From Sclerodactyla briareus (lineage: Eukaryota; Echinodermata; Holothuroidea; Dendrochirotida; Sclerodactylidae): DNA of 64,000 nucleotides. The notes below the pieces were generated by a model. That model worked only from the letters and a program-made list of their open reading frames with translations, did not search any database and had not been told where the DNA came from. Both the position numbers and the translations under genes were made by a program. This document shows, piece after piece, positions 14,601 through 29,600 of this stretch; the stretch's first letter is position 1, and every line of letters begins with the position of its first letter. Location of the stretch: positions 124,001 through 188,000 of the forward strand of contig JAODTK010001821.1 of the NCBI GenBank assembly GCA_026419785.1, written 5' to 3'.

Positions 14601-17600
14601 ATAATTACTACATTACAGCTTGGGCAGTACATATAGAAAGGAAAAAATAGTATGATCATCAGTTACAACATACAGCTAGGCAGTAACATTATACAGAAAG
14701 CACGAACATAGAAGTGATCAATGAATCAACAACATACAGCAGGCGTAACATTGGAAAGCAGAATAAAGAAGTGATCAATAGGTTACAACATACAGCTAGG
14801 CATTGACATATAGAAAGCAGAACAATGAAGTGCTCAACAATTACTACACACAAGCAAGGCAGTAGCAATAGAAAGTAGAACCTAGGAGTACACTAAATTA
14901 CAACATACAGCTAGTTGCCGTATAGTGATTCATCCACGAATTTTTCCGCCCTTTAATATGGCCCTAGTTCTGTAGGCCTACGTGACTCCGATCACTGACC
15001 GATGTCAACCGCCTTGCATTTTTTGCCAGTTGCCACGCATACAGTCATATATGGTCCCATGTAAGTTCCGTTGAAGAATATATCCTTCCTGTGCGGTTGT
15101 CTCAGTAGCCTTATATACCGTTGTGTTGCAGTCTGTCTGCGCGGGCTGGGCCAATTGGTCGAAGGAATTGATAACACATTGTCAAAGGCTACACTGGGCC
15201 AATCATAGTATACCATTTTGTTATGGGCAGTCCCTATCTCTGGGTTATGAATGAACGTACGTATGACGTCACAGGCGATGAAATCCCACGTTTTCAGAGA
15301 GGGGTGTAAACTCTTCTCGATCTGTGTGAAAGTTGTAAATGGGATTTGATCAGGAGGTCGACGGGAGCTGGAGGACTAGAATTCGCTTAATATCACAGGA
15401 AACCTAATTAAATCAAGGAGAATAATCGAAGTCATGTAGTTGCTTGTCATCGTTCATTTCAACACTTAACGGGAGGAACCGGAGTCTAAGAGAAAAGACT
15501 GATCAGTTCAGTTGTAGTCAACCATATTGCTCGCACATGATTGTCTGTATGAAACCTGTACTTGTATGACCACGGATTTTGCCATGACCCCTTTTGGAAT
15601 GGAACTTCACCCCCTTGATAGGACCACGTTATCTGAGGTCATAGGGTCCCTCACGTATATCTCACTTTTCTTGAGAAATCGAACCCACATATTGAAGATT
15701 AGTCCGGAAGACACACGATTAACCCCGGAGACCGTGGCAAAACATACCACTAGGCATACGCATAGAACACGACCGAAACATGAGAAGTGATCGCCATAGT
15801 TACACATAAGTTAGGCAGATAACATAAAGAACGCAGACAATAGAAGTATCAATGAATTACAAATACAGATACCCCCGCCGCAGTAACATAAGTAGAAGCA
15901 AAACAATAGTCACAATTCCATGATCTATACTCCTAGGCAGTTGAAAGCCTTAGAGCCTGGTCACCTGTATGAAAACAAACAAAAATATCGCTGACACACA
16001 AACCAAATAGTGCCAGTGACACATGGAACTCTCGATGAGGAAACGATGAAATGCGAATCAATCTGTGAGCAATAACATGTTGATGGACTTGACCAACCAG
16101 GAGAACGTTTACATTCAAAGTCACAGCTCATTAAATTCTCAGTCATTGTTATCATGGGCATTTATCAATAGGGTGACCACTCCAAATCTATTGTCAAAGG
16201 CAAAGTCCAGCCAAATCAATACCCTTTTCGGTGTTATAATGTTTAAAGAGAATAACAAAAATCATTTAAATATGACTTCGTATCACCATGTTTATAGCAT
16301 GTTCGGTTGGGAAGATATGGCTTCCTCAAATTTCAAATGATTTGGTGATTTGGGCAAACTGGCAACCTTTTTATGATGTCATATCTACTAATTATAAGGA
16401 AAAGTTAAGACATATTTCTTAACATTTTCTTCAGAATTGGTGGATATGACATCATCACATGTTTCGCTGGACTTGCACAATCTGCAACTTAGCATGGATA
16501 ATTAATTCTTTAGAAATTCTTGACTGTCTTGTGCAACTTTACGGTAACCGCACAGGCTAAACATGAACAAAGTTTGATTGTCAGATCTCAATGCAAACAA
16601 CATATGAATTTAAATTTTCCTTGGCTGGAATTGTCCTTCAGAGTGTTTAGTTATTGTTGTCATTACAATGTGACAGAGACATAAGGCGGCAATCGTTGAA
16701 TGTGTAGTACTAGCAGAGTATCCTAGTTATGACTGTAGAGCAAGCAGTGTCAGTTCTGGAAAATGGACAAGGGGGCCTTTCCTATCATTACGCAATGGAT
16801 AGTGACTTTTTTTCAGAGTCTGTCATATGTAAACAGTTGCTAATCAAGTTTGTGCTGTACTTACTCATCGTCAATTTTGGCTTCAATAGGTGGTCAACAA
16901 GGCACAGTGGAGGCCATACAAATTACTTAGAACATCACTTATTATTAGGCTAGTGCACATTACATCCGATCAAACAATACCCTGGTGCGTAAACATACTC
17001 CCATACTGCTTGAATACGCTGACACCATTACGGACTATGAACACTGACCCCCTAACCATACCTGGTACTCCCTAGGCCTACCTAACGACCGCTTTATGAA
17101 AACTATCCTAAATCTGCACATATATGGAAGAAGACAATCAACCAGATCAGATTGATCAGACAGATCATCTGTATTGCTCCTTCTTTCTCCATAAGTTCAT
17201 GGCCTGTGCTCCAAACTGATATTTCTTCAACGCAATCTTGCATACTACATTCAGTGAGTGAAAATTCTCCGATCAATATTCATCAATAATACATACCCTC
17301 TTCCTGTGAACAGAAACTCAGTTAATAGTGTTAGCCACACTAACATTGTGAATTCTTCGATTATCATAGGGACCAAGCTTAATTTGGCCACTATAGGCCT
17401 ATCAAGACTTTAACAATTTCCCCCAAATCGCTCCCCTCCACACCAGACAAACAATTTGCACACCACAAAAAAACCTGCATACAAAATTTATATTTGATCG
17501 ACCTCGCATTCTGGGGTTTTCAATTCTCTTGACCTTAGATGACCTGACCTCCAAAATGATAAGAGCATGTATTCATTATGGGGACCCAACATTCCAAACA

Positions 17601-20600
17601 GGATTGGACCGAATAATGCGAACTTATCAATAAATAAGGTCTTTTCGACTTTGACCTCTGTTAACCTCATGAACCTCAGGCCTAAAATCATGAAAAACCC
17701 ACATTCTGAGTATGAGCCAATGATGATCCAGCAAAGTGCAGTTGAGTTATTTGCTAAGGAATCCAGAATTGACAAATCTCTATTTCTCAATTTCCTCATT
17801 CTTCACCGAGACTGACCCCCGATTTCACAAGACGCAATAGGGTTTTTGTGCTTCTCATAAGAAAACTTCCAAGCCTTTCGAGGCTTTGTCCCCTCTGTTA
17901 ATCTCAGATGACTTTGACCTCACCTAAGAACATAGAGACAGCAGTGACGACATGAACACCGCTGTCAGTCAGCCCAACACTGGAATATAGTCAGTACTTA
18001 CGTGAATCTGATTTCTCCCTCAGTCTTGTATACTGGTACTACCGGTGCCAGCTGGCCATTAGAAGCAATTATTGCCTGCATGAATGAAGGAAGTCTATGT
18101 CAGACAGATCTTAAAAACATTGGATTCGGGGCCTAGACGACAGCAATTTCCTCAAAATTTCCCTCACATTATCAACTGTTCACTCAATTCATAAGAATGA
18201 GTGGTTCTCCAACCACTAGTCTTGCCTTCAGTACGCTCAACCAGGGACCAGTCCCAATTTCAAGATCATTGGAACTGATTTTGACCACCCCAATCAACTT
18301 TTAGAACAATGTGACTAAATTACACCAGAAAGCCAAAAGGCTTGGTGATTCCCTTGCCCGATACTATCACCCTGTCATCTTAATGTACTTACATAACCAG
18401 CAGTGACTCCGTCCACCCATGTGAGGTAGAGAGTATCATTTAAATGAGCGAAATCGGCAAAACCATCTTGTTTTTCACAAACGTTCCCTCAAATATCCGT
18501 AGGCCTACACTAAACAATAGCGTTCCTGTACTCCGCGTAAGAAAGCTGAAGCTACACTTAATTTCAACCATGATCAGCCAAGGCATCCTGGACTCTTTAC
18601 ATTTAACAAGACTGTCTTTGAACCTCTGTTAACCACAGATGACCTTCGACCTGACCCCAAAACAATAGGGATCCGTATACTCTTCAGAATCGGCAAACCA
18701 GTATGAGCTCATGTCTAACTCAATTGGACCACAGGCATTATGGACTGAATGTGTTGACAAAATTTTCACAGACTTTGACCTCTCGACCTGACCGCAAAGC
18801 AAGAGGTTTTCATGTAAGTTCTCATAATTACCCCATATCCAATATGAGCTTCATCCATTCAGTGCTGGTTCAAGTTAGTTTTCTCATGGTAAACGAGATA
18901 TCGCTTTTCCCATTTTTCCTCAAGATAACCCTCGGCTGACATCAAAAATGATAGGGTTCATGTAATCCTCATAGGAAAAGCAGTATACCAAGTTTTCAAC
19001 TTGATCTGACCAGCATTCTGGCTTAACGTCAACAAGATTTCTGAACCCCTGTTGACCTCAGATGACCTTTGACTTGATCACAAAACAGTAGGGTCATTTT
19101 TTCATTATGAGGAACCATTACACCAAGTAAGAACATCCATCTAGGTGTGGGTGGTGTTGAGTTATTGTGTTAACAAGCCAGGCGGCAATCAACCACAAAA
19201 CCAAGACACTGCATAGATTCCTCCGACGTGTCAAGGTATAAAAATTGCCCTAATATGCAAATTAGACCTTCCTTGATCTCCATTGGAGGGGGGTTTGGGC
19301 TGTAGTGACCCTTCTCTCATTTCATGTCCAGGACCAACAATGGTCCACACCCATAGCTTCATATAAATCCTGCAGCTAGACTAATTTATGGAAATTACAC
19401 AGGAATTCCTGGGGCTAGAAGGTAGACTATACCCACCAAGTTTCATGAAAATCTAACAACTTGACTATTATGCAATGAATTATGCAAATTAGATAAACTG
19501 AACCACATCTATGGTGAAAATTTCAGGAATAAAGGTAGACTAATACCGCATACAAGAGTTCATTAAAATCATCTTCTAGGATCGCAGACGCACAGCTTCA
19601 ACCAATGAAAGAAATTCTACTCACACCTTCGACTGTTGGTGAGAATGATTCTTCCTCCAAGGGCTTTGAAGCATCTGATTGAGCTGTAGAGAAAGATATC
19701 AATTGGAAAGATGGATACAATGAGCAATTGCAAATATTTTGTTGTGATCTATTCTCCATATAAGAAAGGATATATTCATATATATCTGTTCCCCATAAGA
19801 GGAACGGGTGAGAGAATAGACTACATGCAATCAGCAAATACTTTTGGTTGTCTGATCGTGAAAGACAACCCCACCATTTCGGCAAAGGCTAGTTTTCAGA
19901 GCTCCTATAGAGAACACAAATATCCAAAAAAAATTATAAGGTAATTGCAGTGGCATAGCCAGTGGGGGTAGGGTGGATAGTTATTGAGAGGGCAAATCGT
20001 GAAATCGAAGGCTAAAAAACAGGGAATGAAAAAGGTGGGACAGGGAAAAATGAGAAGAAATGGGAATTAGGAATAAATGGAATAATCGTGAAACCAAGGG
20101 GTCCAGAATGCACTGAGGTAATGAGGGTACGGTGGAGGTATGATGAAGCCTGTTTCTTTTACGCCTCCACAGATTTAAAGGTTACCCCGCCCTCCCACCC
20201 TGCCCCCCCCCCTCCCGCTGGTAATCACTTCTAGGAGCCAAGGTAACCCAAGAAGTGCCCAAAATTGTCTTATCCATCTGATTTGGAAGGCTGGCTATGC
20301 ACGTGGGTGATAGTAAATAGCCTCCTCCCAATATAATGGGAGCTGCAGAGATAGCGTTCCATGGTCCCACTGTAAGTTATGAACCAAGATGGCCCTGCCT
20401 GCCTTAGTCAAGGCCCCCAACAGTACAACAAAATTGTCTGCAAGACCCTTTTTTTTTTGTATATCGAACAAGACCAGTTTCTTTACCCCTACTGATCAAA
20501 CAACTGCCCACACTGTAAGACCAATTCGCCATTTTTTCCAAACCATTCCCATGTGAAATAGCACTTCCCTACCCTTTGATAATTTACATCTTTCATATGT

Positions 20601-23600
20601 ATCACTAATCAGACTATTTATCCGACAATATGACATAATGCATTTCAATGCATAGCATGGCTCAGTTATCCTATCATGCAGTCTTTTTCACAAGGGATGT
20701 TACTCTCCTTCCCATAAATGGTCCCGTACTCCACTTAAAACCACCCTGTCATATACCACTAAATCACAGCCTCTTATGGCTTGTCACCTATCAATTACTC
20801 ACTAATCATTATTGATTTACTGGCTATATTGAAATCGTAATTAGATAGACCTCGCTGAGGGAGAGCCCTCAGACTATGACAGGTCACACATAAGCAAGAC
20901 CAGAATGAAATGAAGAGAGGGGTCTAGTGATTCAGAAACGCATTTCGGAGTGGGGTGGGTAGAAGTGCAGTCCGAGAGGAGAATTACCTAAATCATGTGA
21001 CATGTACCGTCCCACTTCAGGGATCAGGTGGTCCAGCTGGTCCCCAAATTGGTCAGTGCCTCCCTGGTAACTGAGGCGGGCTGTGTCAACAGAACAGCCG
21101 AGGACACCATCCCCTGAGAACCTGTAGTGGTAGGAGCATTAAAGCACATTAGTCAGTGAAAGATTTCTTTATAACCCCCCAAGGGGGAAAGAGTTATATC
21201 AGAACCACACACTACCACAAAATTTTGAATCTTTTACATAAAAAGCCCATGTTACAGAAATACCCACTAATGTTTAACCCATCACTCCCCATTTTCCTCT
21301 ATTGAACAGTTTACCATTAGAATGCTGTTCCAAATATAACGTCACTGATCCCCCACAGTCTTCTGAAACATATGTTCTCCTTTGTGGCCCCAACTGTTTA
21401 TGGTATAGATCAGGGCCCACATCCGTTCTCGCCAAATAGCCAAGACCTTAAATTTTATCCTTGGTGGAGCCATTTAGGAAGTGAAAACTAAAGGTCCATG
21501 ATACAGTAAGCTATAGTTTTCCTTTTATAGTCAGATTTTTTTTGTCCATATACAACTACAAGGTATTCCTAACAGTCGCATGTCAGTCAATTTTGTATCC
21601 ACTACCACAAATACAGGTAGGCCTCATAGGTTTTGCATTGTTAAGTCATGTTTGTGGTCCATCAAAACCACCAGGTATGCCTAATAATTGCAGTGAGTAT
21701 ATGTTTGTATTGACTGGCACAATGCAGTCCTGGAAGAAGAACAAAGTGAATCTTTTTATCACATAAAACCATACCTGATAAAAGGGGGGCACCCTGCATT
21801 TTTTCAACTCAGCAATTTCTTTGTCACAATAAACCAGGGTTCGTTCCTGAGCACAAGGACAATCCATGATCAAAGCTGAAATTCCATGTTCCTAGTCCCT
21901 CGAAGCTGAGGACTTTTCAACACTACAGCCACTACATCGCGAACTCAAGAAAATCCATACGGTGTTATTTTAATTAATTTAATACTGACCCTGACTTCTA
22001 CCATTTAAAATAATCAGGACTTTCCAGGTAGCAGGAAGGCTGTCATATAAAAATACAGTAAAAAATTGGATTGAAGGTCTGAAACTAGTTTTTGCTGAAT
22101 TATTTGTGTTTGCCATATGGGACAATGATGACCAAAAAATTGAGCCTTGATTCCTTCAATGGGATGTTCCTTTATAGGTGTGTGTAGATGACTTCTTCTC
22201 TGATCATTTTGTGGTGCAATTCGGCTGGAAAGAAAGCATCAAACCTGAGATTTTTGAGTGGCTGTGTTTGTGGGTCAGGCATCGTAGAGGCGCAAACGGT
22301 GCCTCGATGCTGGTACAGTCTGTGATCAACTCTAACGCCGAGCCGCCCGGACGGCTGTGATATCGGCGATGCCAGTAGCCGTGGGGGAGGCTGGGGCAAC
22401 CTGGTACTCGCTGACCTGGGATTGTTACCTCTGTAGGAGCGCTTGTGTGCATGGTAGCAGGAAAACGTGGTGGTTGACGTCCCAGAAGATGAACGTCACA
22501 ATGCAGGATGCCATGGTGCAATCTGGGCGAAGATCATGGAGCTACCAAAGGGGGTACTTGTACTTATAGTCTAATCTGTTCACACATACAGCAGAATAGT
22601 TGGTCAAAGTAACAAGAGACACCTCATGTCACAACTAGAAATTTGAAATCTTGGACATAATAAAGGGAACTGAAATTTTGTAAATGAGGGGGGGGGGGAT
22701 ATTTTACAATTGCTTTCACCATATTTATTTACACTGCTGATAAGCAAACTCTTGAGAATGCTTGTTTATAATAAGAAATAAACAATGTACCAGTCTTATA
22801 TAGCGCTTTATACTGTACAAAGTACAGTCTCAAAGCACTGAAGGCACATTACTACTCTGGCCCATGGTAACTGTTCGGCCCGCACCATGGTGCACAGATC
22901 GAGCTATACACTCCGAGCAACATGTCCCCGGGGACATTAAATCACATGGCTGCTGTAATCAGCGCACTCATGATAACAAGGAGCCTTAGTTCATGATACT
23001 GCCTGGGTAGGATGAGGCAACAGGGACAAAGCGCCTCGCCCACGGATGCACCGGAATGGCCAACCAACCAGGATTCAACTCGGAATCTTCCGATCACAAG
23101 ACCTAAGCTCCACCCACTGGAGCTAATTTGATCTCTAAGAACCTTCATTCCTGGAACGAGCACATGTGGAAAATGATAGGCATATGTCCTAGGGTGCATT
23201 GTATCCACAAAATGAATCAGACCAGGAAAGCATCTACACAAACATATGAAAAAAAAAAACATTTGGGCAGGAAAAAAATTATGGTCGCCTGGTCTTTGAA
23301 GATGACAACATGTTGTAAAACTCTTCAGCAGTTCTTCAGTCCGATTTTCACTGTGCTTCTATCATGAGATAAGAATCACAGGTCAGGTAAGTTAGTAACA
23401 AACACAGGTGCACTTTCATTCAAGCCTAAGTTTCTATTGGAATGAATATGGTTCATGCATCAGGAATCAAACTGATTACCCCATTTTTTTTAACTATCAC
23501 AGTTAAAAGGAAACATATTAAAACCCCACACCCAAAATTTTGACGTTCTAACAAGCGGTCCCTTCTCGAATTATTTCAAGTTGTGCCTTATTAGCACACT

Positions 23601-26600
23601 CAGGACAGGTGATATTAGGTCTGACAGTTTGGCGTTCATAATATAATGAACAGAAAGTAATGATAATGATTTCTATTTTTATAGCGCCTTATATGAGGCA
23701 ACCACATCTCAAAGCGCTTCACAATCACTACCCCTGCTCATTGGTAACTTTTCACACCCACACTATATAGTGCACAACCCCTGCTGTTCGCACCTGGCAC
23801 ACTGAACAGTAATGCCACATCATCGTGTCCCCGTGGGGACTTCCCATAGGTGCAGCCACATACAGCGCAACGCTATATAAGTTACCAACAGAGTACCCAT
23901 TTACACCTGGGTGGAGTGAGGCCATCGAGATAAAGCACCTTGCTCAAGGGTACAACGTGGACTCGAACCCACAACCACTGGGTTACGAGCTCGACGCCTA
24001 AAACCCCCCAAGAGGCACCACGCTCTCATGTACCAAAAGTCAAGTCATATTTGCACATGACCATTGTACTTTTAAGGAGACTAGATAAACAATACTAATA
24101 AGGCATGGTAATCACTATATAATATACTTGTATTGTTATTATTGAGGGTTGTCCTGAATCAATATCTGAAGTAACGCAAGTATGTACAATTTTAACGTGT
24201 TTGTGGGTACCAGCCAAGCTGTATAGTCAGAGCAGCCAGTATGTAAGTGCAGACCCATCATGATCACGCAGAGGTTGTATAGTGATCGAACTGCCTGTCC
24301 CCTATTTTGTGTGTTTCACTAACACAAACTATCTAAAAATAAACCTGGATACTAGACAGTGCTCCAATGGTGGTTCTCGACGGCCTTCGACTGATCTATG
24401 GTGGTCAATCCCGGGCAACAGATCAACAAACATGTCCCCCCCCCAGCCCTCACTCAAATCAACCCCCCCCCAACAATTCACACTGGTTTTGACAGTGGAA
24501 CCATACTCCACTCCTGATGACTGGACATGAAATGCCACCTGTGAATTTGGCAGATTCAGATCTGAACAGTGAAGGTATGGTGAATTGGGAATGCCACACA
24601 GGTATGCCTCATGAATTACTGATGAGGAAAATGCTGACTGCATGATAGACACTGAATTTCATGGCAACGACTGGCATCAACGATTTTCATGATGATTTTG
24701 TGAAGTGCAGCCTGCTCTATGGCCATTGCATTACTCTACCGTTTCACTGAAATTGGACTGGTAGTTCTGTGGGTTTCTCTCATAGTCTTCGGGGTCGAGC
24801 GGCCCTCCATTCTTGTGTATTATGTGATCTTTGCGATTAACTATGGTCACATACCACCTATTGGATCTGTAATAAGAAAAGATGCAGAAGTGCTTCCAGT
24901 AATCATTATCAATATCACTATTGTTTACCACATATTATGTTTTTTTTACACTTTTACTAATATTCACGGTTTTTGCTTGGTCTATTGTAATGACTGAACA
25001 CAGACACACACAATTTAGTATACCATGAGAGCTGAGCATATGCACAATTTGGTATACCATAAAACTGAGAATATTGTTTAAGGCCCCTGTGCTTGTTCAA
25101 TACACCTTTTCTTCAACAATGGGAATCTATTCTATTTCGAGAAAAATTATACTAGACTCTGGTTCCACAAAATCAATTATGCACACACACACACACACAC
25201 AGTCATGTGGTCATAATTTACGATCTAATTATTGGTAACATGTGTCCGAGGTACAAAAGAATTGTGTCCAGGTATGTCAGCAATATGTGTCCAGCAAAAA
25301 CATGTTGAGATAGTGTACACGAGCTTCAGTTCTAATTGCATGAAGCCCACATACTTCTCCACTAGCCTATAGAATGGATGTTATAGGTATACTTGGGTGA
25401 TTGTGAGTCATCACTTGAATATTTGCATTCAAGAACCATATGAAACATGGAATAAATTGATGGAACTCACCACAATCATCATTCAGTGTGTGCTACTCCT
25501 TTTTTAAGTGAAATTTTGAATTTGAAAAAAAAAAAAAAAAAATCTTGGCAACAGTGGCCTGAAAAGTTGTGGCAGCATGCAGGGGAACCAAACCGGACCG
25601 ATCATGAGTAGATCACCATGCAGAAATTGATTTTGTACACGACACTGCAAAACATGCCAAACTTTGTTACCTGTAATTCACCACTATCGAACATTCTTGT
25701 AAAATTATCCACAGAAATGGAACATAAATAATAATTTTCTTGTCCTTTTTGGCAAGATGTTGGCAAGGTGATTCAGTAAATCACAAAAACACTAGTAATC
25801 CACCGAGGGTATAAATTTGTTCCCCAAAAATAGCAACAATGAATGACCAATTATTTTGAGGCATCAGAATTACAAGCGTACTAACGCACAGATGTTTTAA
25901 AATCAGGCAATATCACACACAGGACATAGCAGGCTTTCGCCACTACAAAAAGGATGCGCTGATTGACCCACTATCGTGATCGTCTCACGATCGGTCACTA
26001 TACATTTTATTCTGCATGGTCAAGTGGCGTCCCCATCAGGTCACACTAGACACCTAATGGAGACTACTGCAACTGTGCATTGGCTTACAGATATAGTATA
26101 GGAACAACAACTCAATAGCTAGCCCAACAACAGTGAGAGAAGAACATGCGGGTTGGCAACCCCCCAACCTATGACCCAAGAGACCAAAAGATATTGAACA
26201 CAAAAGAAAAAAATCCTGCTCAATGATGGCTGCATTTTTGCACAATTATCGCACCAAAATGTGCATATAGGGTGATCGAGGCCATTCACAAGGGTCCCCC
26301 CCACACACAAAAAAAAATGTTTTGCTGGGCATAGATGTGTGATGTCAGGCCAGGATGTCTAAATCCTACCTCCATTTCCGCAGCATCCTTCATTCTTCCA
26401 GGTTTTATTACTCGGCAGGGAGCTCATTAATCACCTCCAAGGCACCCTGGAAAATGAGAATGACATGTGAACGGATATTGATCGGTATAGTGGGGGTGGA
26501 AGCCATCCATAGACCCTGTGCAGACCATTCTGCCATTTCTCATTTGAATCTGCATGGGCCTCCTGTTTTATACATGACACACACATTTACAGATACGCTA

Positions 26601-29600
26601 GATTGGAGCCTAAGTTGTTGGTTTTATATCAATAATCAAGACCCCTCCCTAGATGGTAAACCATGTTTGCCATGCCCCCTGATAGGACACGTACACTCGT
26701 ACTCCCAAAAAAACTATCATTGCTGTAATACTGTGTTGGGTTTATGAAAGGATGATTGACCTTGCAATTTGCAGTCCAGAATTGCTTATCAGTCAGAGCA
26801 GTCCCATAGATTATTGTGTAGCACTTCTGTGCTGGAGTTCACAGAATGCGAGATGCATTTTTGCACAATTATCGCACCAAAATGTGCATATAGGGTGATC
26901 GAGGCCATTCACAAGGGTCCCCCCCACACACACACAAAAAATGTTTTGCTAGGCATAGATGTGTGATATCAGGCCAGACTTCTGTGCTGGAGTTCACAGA
27001 ATGCAAGATGTTCATGATGTTCACTACAAATGTCAAGTTCACGCGAGACTGATATTCTTGGATGAAGCCTGACAAAACCGTTTTTTGCTATAAACTTTCC
27101 ATGCAGCGACACAATGTTGTTGCTCGTGTAGTTGAGTGAAGGTGTAACAGCAAACATCGTAACGTGACAGTGCTAATTTAGTGCACTTAACTTCTGGATG
27201 ATGGTTGATCTTTGGACACGTATGTGTAAACACTTCACTCACCGAAAAACATTAGCATGTTAAGAACCCACCTGTGAAACATTACCAGCACCCATTACAG
27301 CAAACGTCATAGGGCCGATGGACTCTGGGAGGTAGCCGAGGCAGATTTCGTAACCAGCGTCCCTCACTGCCTGCCTTCCAATAATGCTGTTACGGTAGTT
27401 TTGTTGAGCAGTTGCAATGTGCTGCAAGGAGGAAAATAAAATATAAGTCCGCCAATGATTGATTAGATCTTCAACAAGGAAGCTTCGTCTTCTCTAGTTC
27501 CTCGCCTGAATTTTTTTTACAAAAGTACAACTGCTTAAGTAGCATCTGAGTTGGTGTTATTTTTGCATGTTGGTAACATTCATATTGTGAGTCCTAATGA
27601 CTATCAAAGAAATCGGGACTGTCTAGTCAAGTGTTGTGGAAAATCCAACAAATGCTGATATACTTACCCATTTTATGATATACTTGCCAGTCGAATTAAG
27701 GACCAAACCAGCATGGTGCAGGCTGAATACTACTCGGTATGGTCAGCTGCAAATCCTTAACCAGGTACAGGGAATAACATAATGTCTCTTTGCTGGTACC
27801 TTAATGTGGGGGTGGGAGTATCATATGCAGACCGCAACTTGCAATTGCCCACCCCTCATTTGTCCTCGCTCCGATCCTTTGCACAGATCGCGCAAGGAGG
27901 CAACAGGAACCATTTTCTAAACATTTAGTATTCAACAGGGATTCAAACCCTGATTTCCCCCCAGGTGGAAGGCCGACACACCACCAACTGTGCCAACCGC
28001 TTTGTGGACCTCGAATCACCTGATACTTCCGGCAGACATTGAAAAGGAACCATTTCTTAAATATGGTAGAGCCCTGGCTAGGGGGGCTAGGCATTAGTTT
28101 TCCTTTTTCATTTATGGTGTTCACTAGTAGCAGTATGTTGAGTCTTGTCTATCTGACATGTTCAGTGACTAACCCCCCAGCAGGGATCATGATCTTATGC
28201 AAAGTTTTCTTTTCAAAACTGTTAAACTTGATGTTCTGGAATTGTCACTCCTTTTCCACAAGCAAGGTAGTTGAAAGTCCCCCAACTGAGAAACAATGGC
28301 TGACCAAGTACTCAGTTGGTTTCATCATATAGTTCATCAATTGATAACCAATTGTTATTGGTGTTATTGTTACTGGTTGATAACATTGCAAAGTAGTCTT
28401 CTATGAAAAGTGTCAATTTTGCGATCTAGTTCCTTTGTTGTACCATACGGTTCACAACTGCAAAGAAAAGGCTCAAAAAATCCCTCAACTTCTCAAAGTT
28501 TCAACTTATTCTCCTAGTCTTGAAAACTTTTGACAGAGCATTGAAAGCATTGTTGCATTGTTGTGCCAATTCTCCATTTATTTATGGTGTTTACCTATGG
28601 TGTTTATGGTGTTACCAAAACCAAATTATTGCTCTGGCATCTTTAGTCTAGATAACATTTGACCTTTAGCAAGCATATTGAGGCAGCAAGCAGTACAATT
28701 CAATTATGAATACAGTACCTCTTTAATCCCCATAGAGGCTCATGACCTATTAAATAGAACTGTTTTTTACAACTCTGTGACTTCTGTGTATCAATGGAAG
28801 AAGCACAGTGAAAATTGAACCAAAACAAGGGTCTGGATGGCTTTGACAGTCGGACGCCAGAGGGCAAGGGTGATTTTCGTGAGAATGGAAGCAGGCTCCA
28901 TTTTGAGAGGAGATGAATATTTAGCGTGAAATTTTGCAAAATGTTATGTATCAGAAATCTTCACTGCTTATGGGCACTGAACGGCTGCTTATGGGTGCCA
29001 AACAGAGCCTGGCTTCCAGCTAAAATCACCCCTGCCAGGAAGTCCCATTTACCCCTAAAGAGACTCATAACCTAATAAAACCGCTTTTTTTAACCGAGTA
29101 ATGTGGGGGGTGGGGGGGGGACTTCTGTGTAATCGATGGAAGATGCACGGTGAAAAATTGAACCGAGACAAGGATTTGGTTGTCTTTGACAGTTGGATGC
29201 CCAGAGGGCAAGGGTGATTTTAGTGAGAATGAAACCAGGCTTCGTTTTGAGAGGAGATGAGTATTCAGAGTGTAATTTTGCAATTATGTATTAGACATCT
29301 TCACTGCTTATGGGCACTGAACGGCTGCTTATGGGTGCCAAACAGAGCCTGGCTTCCAGCTAAAATCACCCCTGCCAGGGAAAAGAGTCTCCTTTCAATT
29401 TAATAAGTGGGGTTTTCTTCCGATGTTTGTGTAGATGCATATCTGTGCCAATTAATTTTGTTGTACAACGAGCCCCTCAAATAGATGCCTACAGTTTTAT
29501 ACAAGTACTAGTTCTGCAAATCTAAAATGACCTGACATGCTTCAAGTTTGCATCCACACAGTGCAGAATGAATACAGCATATATACATGGAGTTACACAG

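Noticed and set aside
22501-22541. Alternative acceptor for AASS exon M at 22541
   Set aside because: It would add six residues absent from the family, while the acceptor at 22523 has a better pyrimidine tract and joins exon N in frame.
23930-24010. Possible true tRNA gene
   Set aside because: Box B is good but the head does not fold as a full cloverleaf by eye and it continues into a SINE body.
27801-28124. 107-codon minus-strand frame
   Set aside because: It reads through a tRNA-derived SINE with box A and box B; not a protein gene.
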